DNA of 64,000 bases from Planctomycetia bacterium. GTDB lineage: Bacteria; Planctomycetota; Planctomycetia; Pirellulales; JACPPG01. Below are positions 63,941 through 64,000 of the stretch, in pieces. Numbering within the stretch: the first letter of the stretch is position 1; each line of letters starts with the position of its first letter. The notes below the pieces were generated by a model, which saw nothing but the letters and a program-made list of their open reading frames with translations, was not told the origin of the DNA and did not search any database. The stretch is from contig JACPPG010000042.1 of NCBI GenBank assembly GCA_016191115.1, positions 34,300 to 98,299 of the forward strand, written 5' to 3'. The position numbers and the translations under genes were made by a program.

Positions 63941-64000
63941 ATGGATGCCGAACGCATGTCTGTCGCTACGTTGCCGGATTTGGGACCGCGGCTGACCGCC
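63941..64000 (+). CDS. Start of a gene cut by the window end
   Basis: ATG 63941 (or ATG 63956) opens a frame MDAERMSVATLPDLGPRLTA that runs off the edge with 20 codons visible. That is too little to name a product. The 200 bp before it (63736-63940) contain no other gene. Confidence 0.35.
   Translation, partial: MDAERMSVATLPDLGPRLTA

Overview
The window reads as chromosomal DNA of a GC-rich planctomycete (Pirellulales-like). The evidence is a family set typical of that phylum: a DUF1501 Tat-exported protein, DUF1559 and DUF1571 proteins, PEP-CTERM proteins with a dockerin-like repeat, several PQQ-type beta-propellers, a choline-sulfatase-like sulfatase, an FHA-GAF sigma-54 activator, a SecA with a long C-terminus, and WaaA, which implies a lipid A-type outer membrane. 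No rRNA, tRNA, CRISPR array, phage or plasmid module was seen. Genus-level placement is inference.

Layout. 1-3.9 kb: the four dTDP-L-rhamnose genes as two divergent pairs (rmlC-rmlD leftward, rmlB-rmlA rightward). 4-8.3 kb: a DUF1501 protein, a small conserved protein, an acyltransferase-like membrane protein and a secreted beta-propeller. 8.3-15.6 kb: nicotinate phosphoribosyltransferase, a secreted thioredoxin-like protein, a PEP-CTERM metalloprotease, a membrane-anchored PQQ propeller and a parvulin. 15.9-23.6 kb: a BlaI-type repressor and a 2327-residue BlaR1-type sensor fused to leucine-rich and carboxypeptidase-regulatory-like repeats, behind a promoter whose spacer is a perfect BlaI-like palindrome. 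23.7-32 kb: a tiny lipoprotein, a cysteine-free Cu/Zn superoxide dismutase, a 5-oxoprolinase-type HyuA-HyuB fusion whose 3' end is replaced by a repeat, a PQQ propeller and a sigma-54 activator. 32.5-37 kb: CbiX/SirB chelatase, a Prc-type S41 protease with a strong terminator, and DUF1571. 37-46.8 kb, leftward: a membrane protein, metK, waaA, secA and an ABC-2 exporter pair. 47-51.6 kb, leftward: M19 dipeptidase, a PEP-CTERM protein with two related hairpins upstream, and a sulfatase. 51.7-56.3 kb: an ECF sigma factor, its zinc-type anti-sigma factor and two secreted proteins. 56.8-62 kb: a giant MscS-type channel translationally coupled to CorA, converging on an HNH nuclease. 62-64 kb: a small Cys-rich protein, a secreted thermonuclease and the start of a gene cut by the window edge.

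The most notable content is the repeat layer. R1 is a 157-bp palindromic element with CAGGGCC ends, present four times. Two copies have clear 10-bp flanking duplications, one lies in the blaI leader and one truncates the HyuAB gene. R2 is a ~121-bp element present three times, one copy with a perfect 12-bp duplication. Several other palindromic families occur in intergenic DNA and, in two places, supply signal-peptide codons. A pair of related hairpins (H1/H2) with conserved cores but different, still self-complementary outer stems lies upstream of a PEP-CTERM gene and is the best candidate for an undescribed structured RNA or element.
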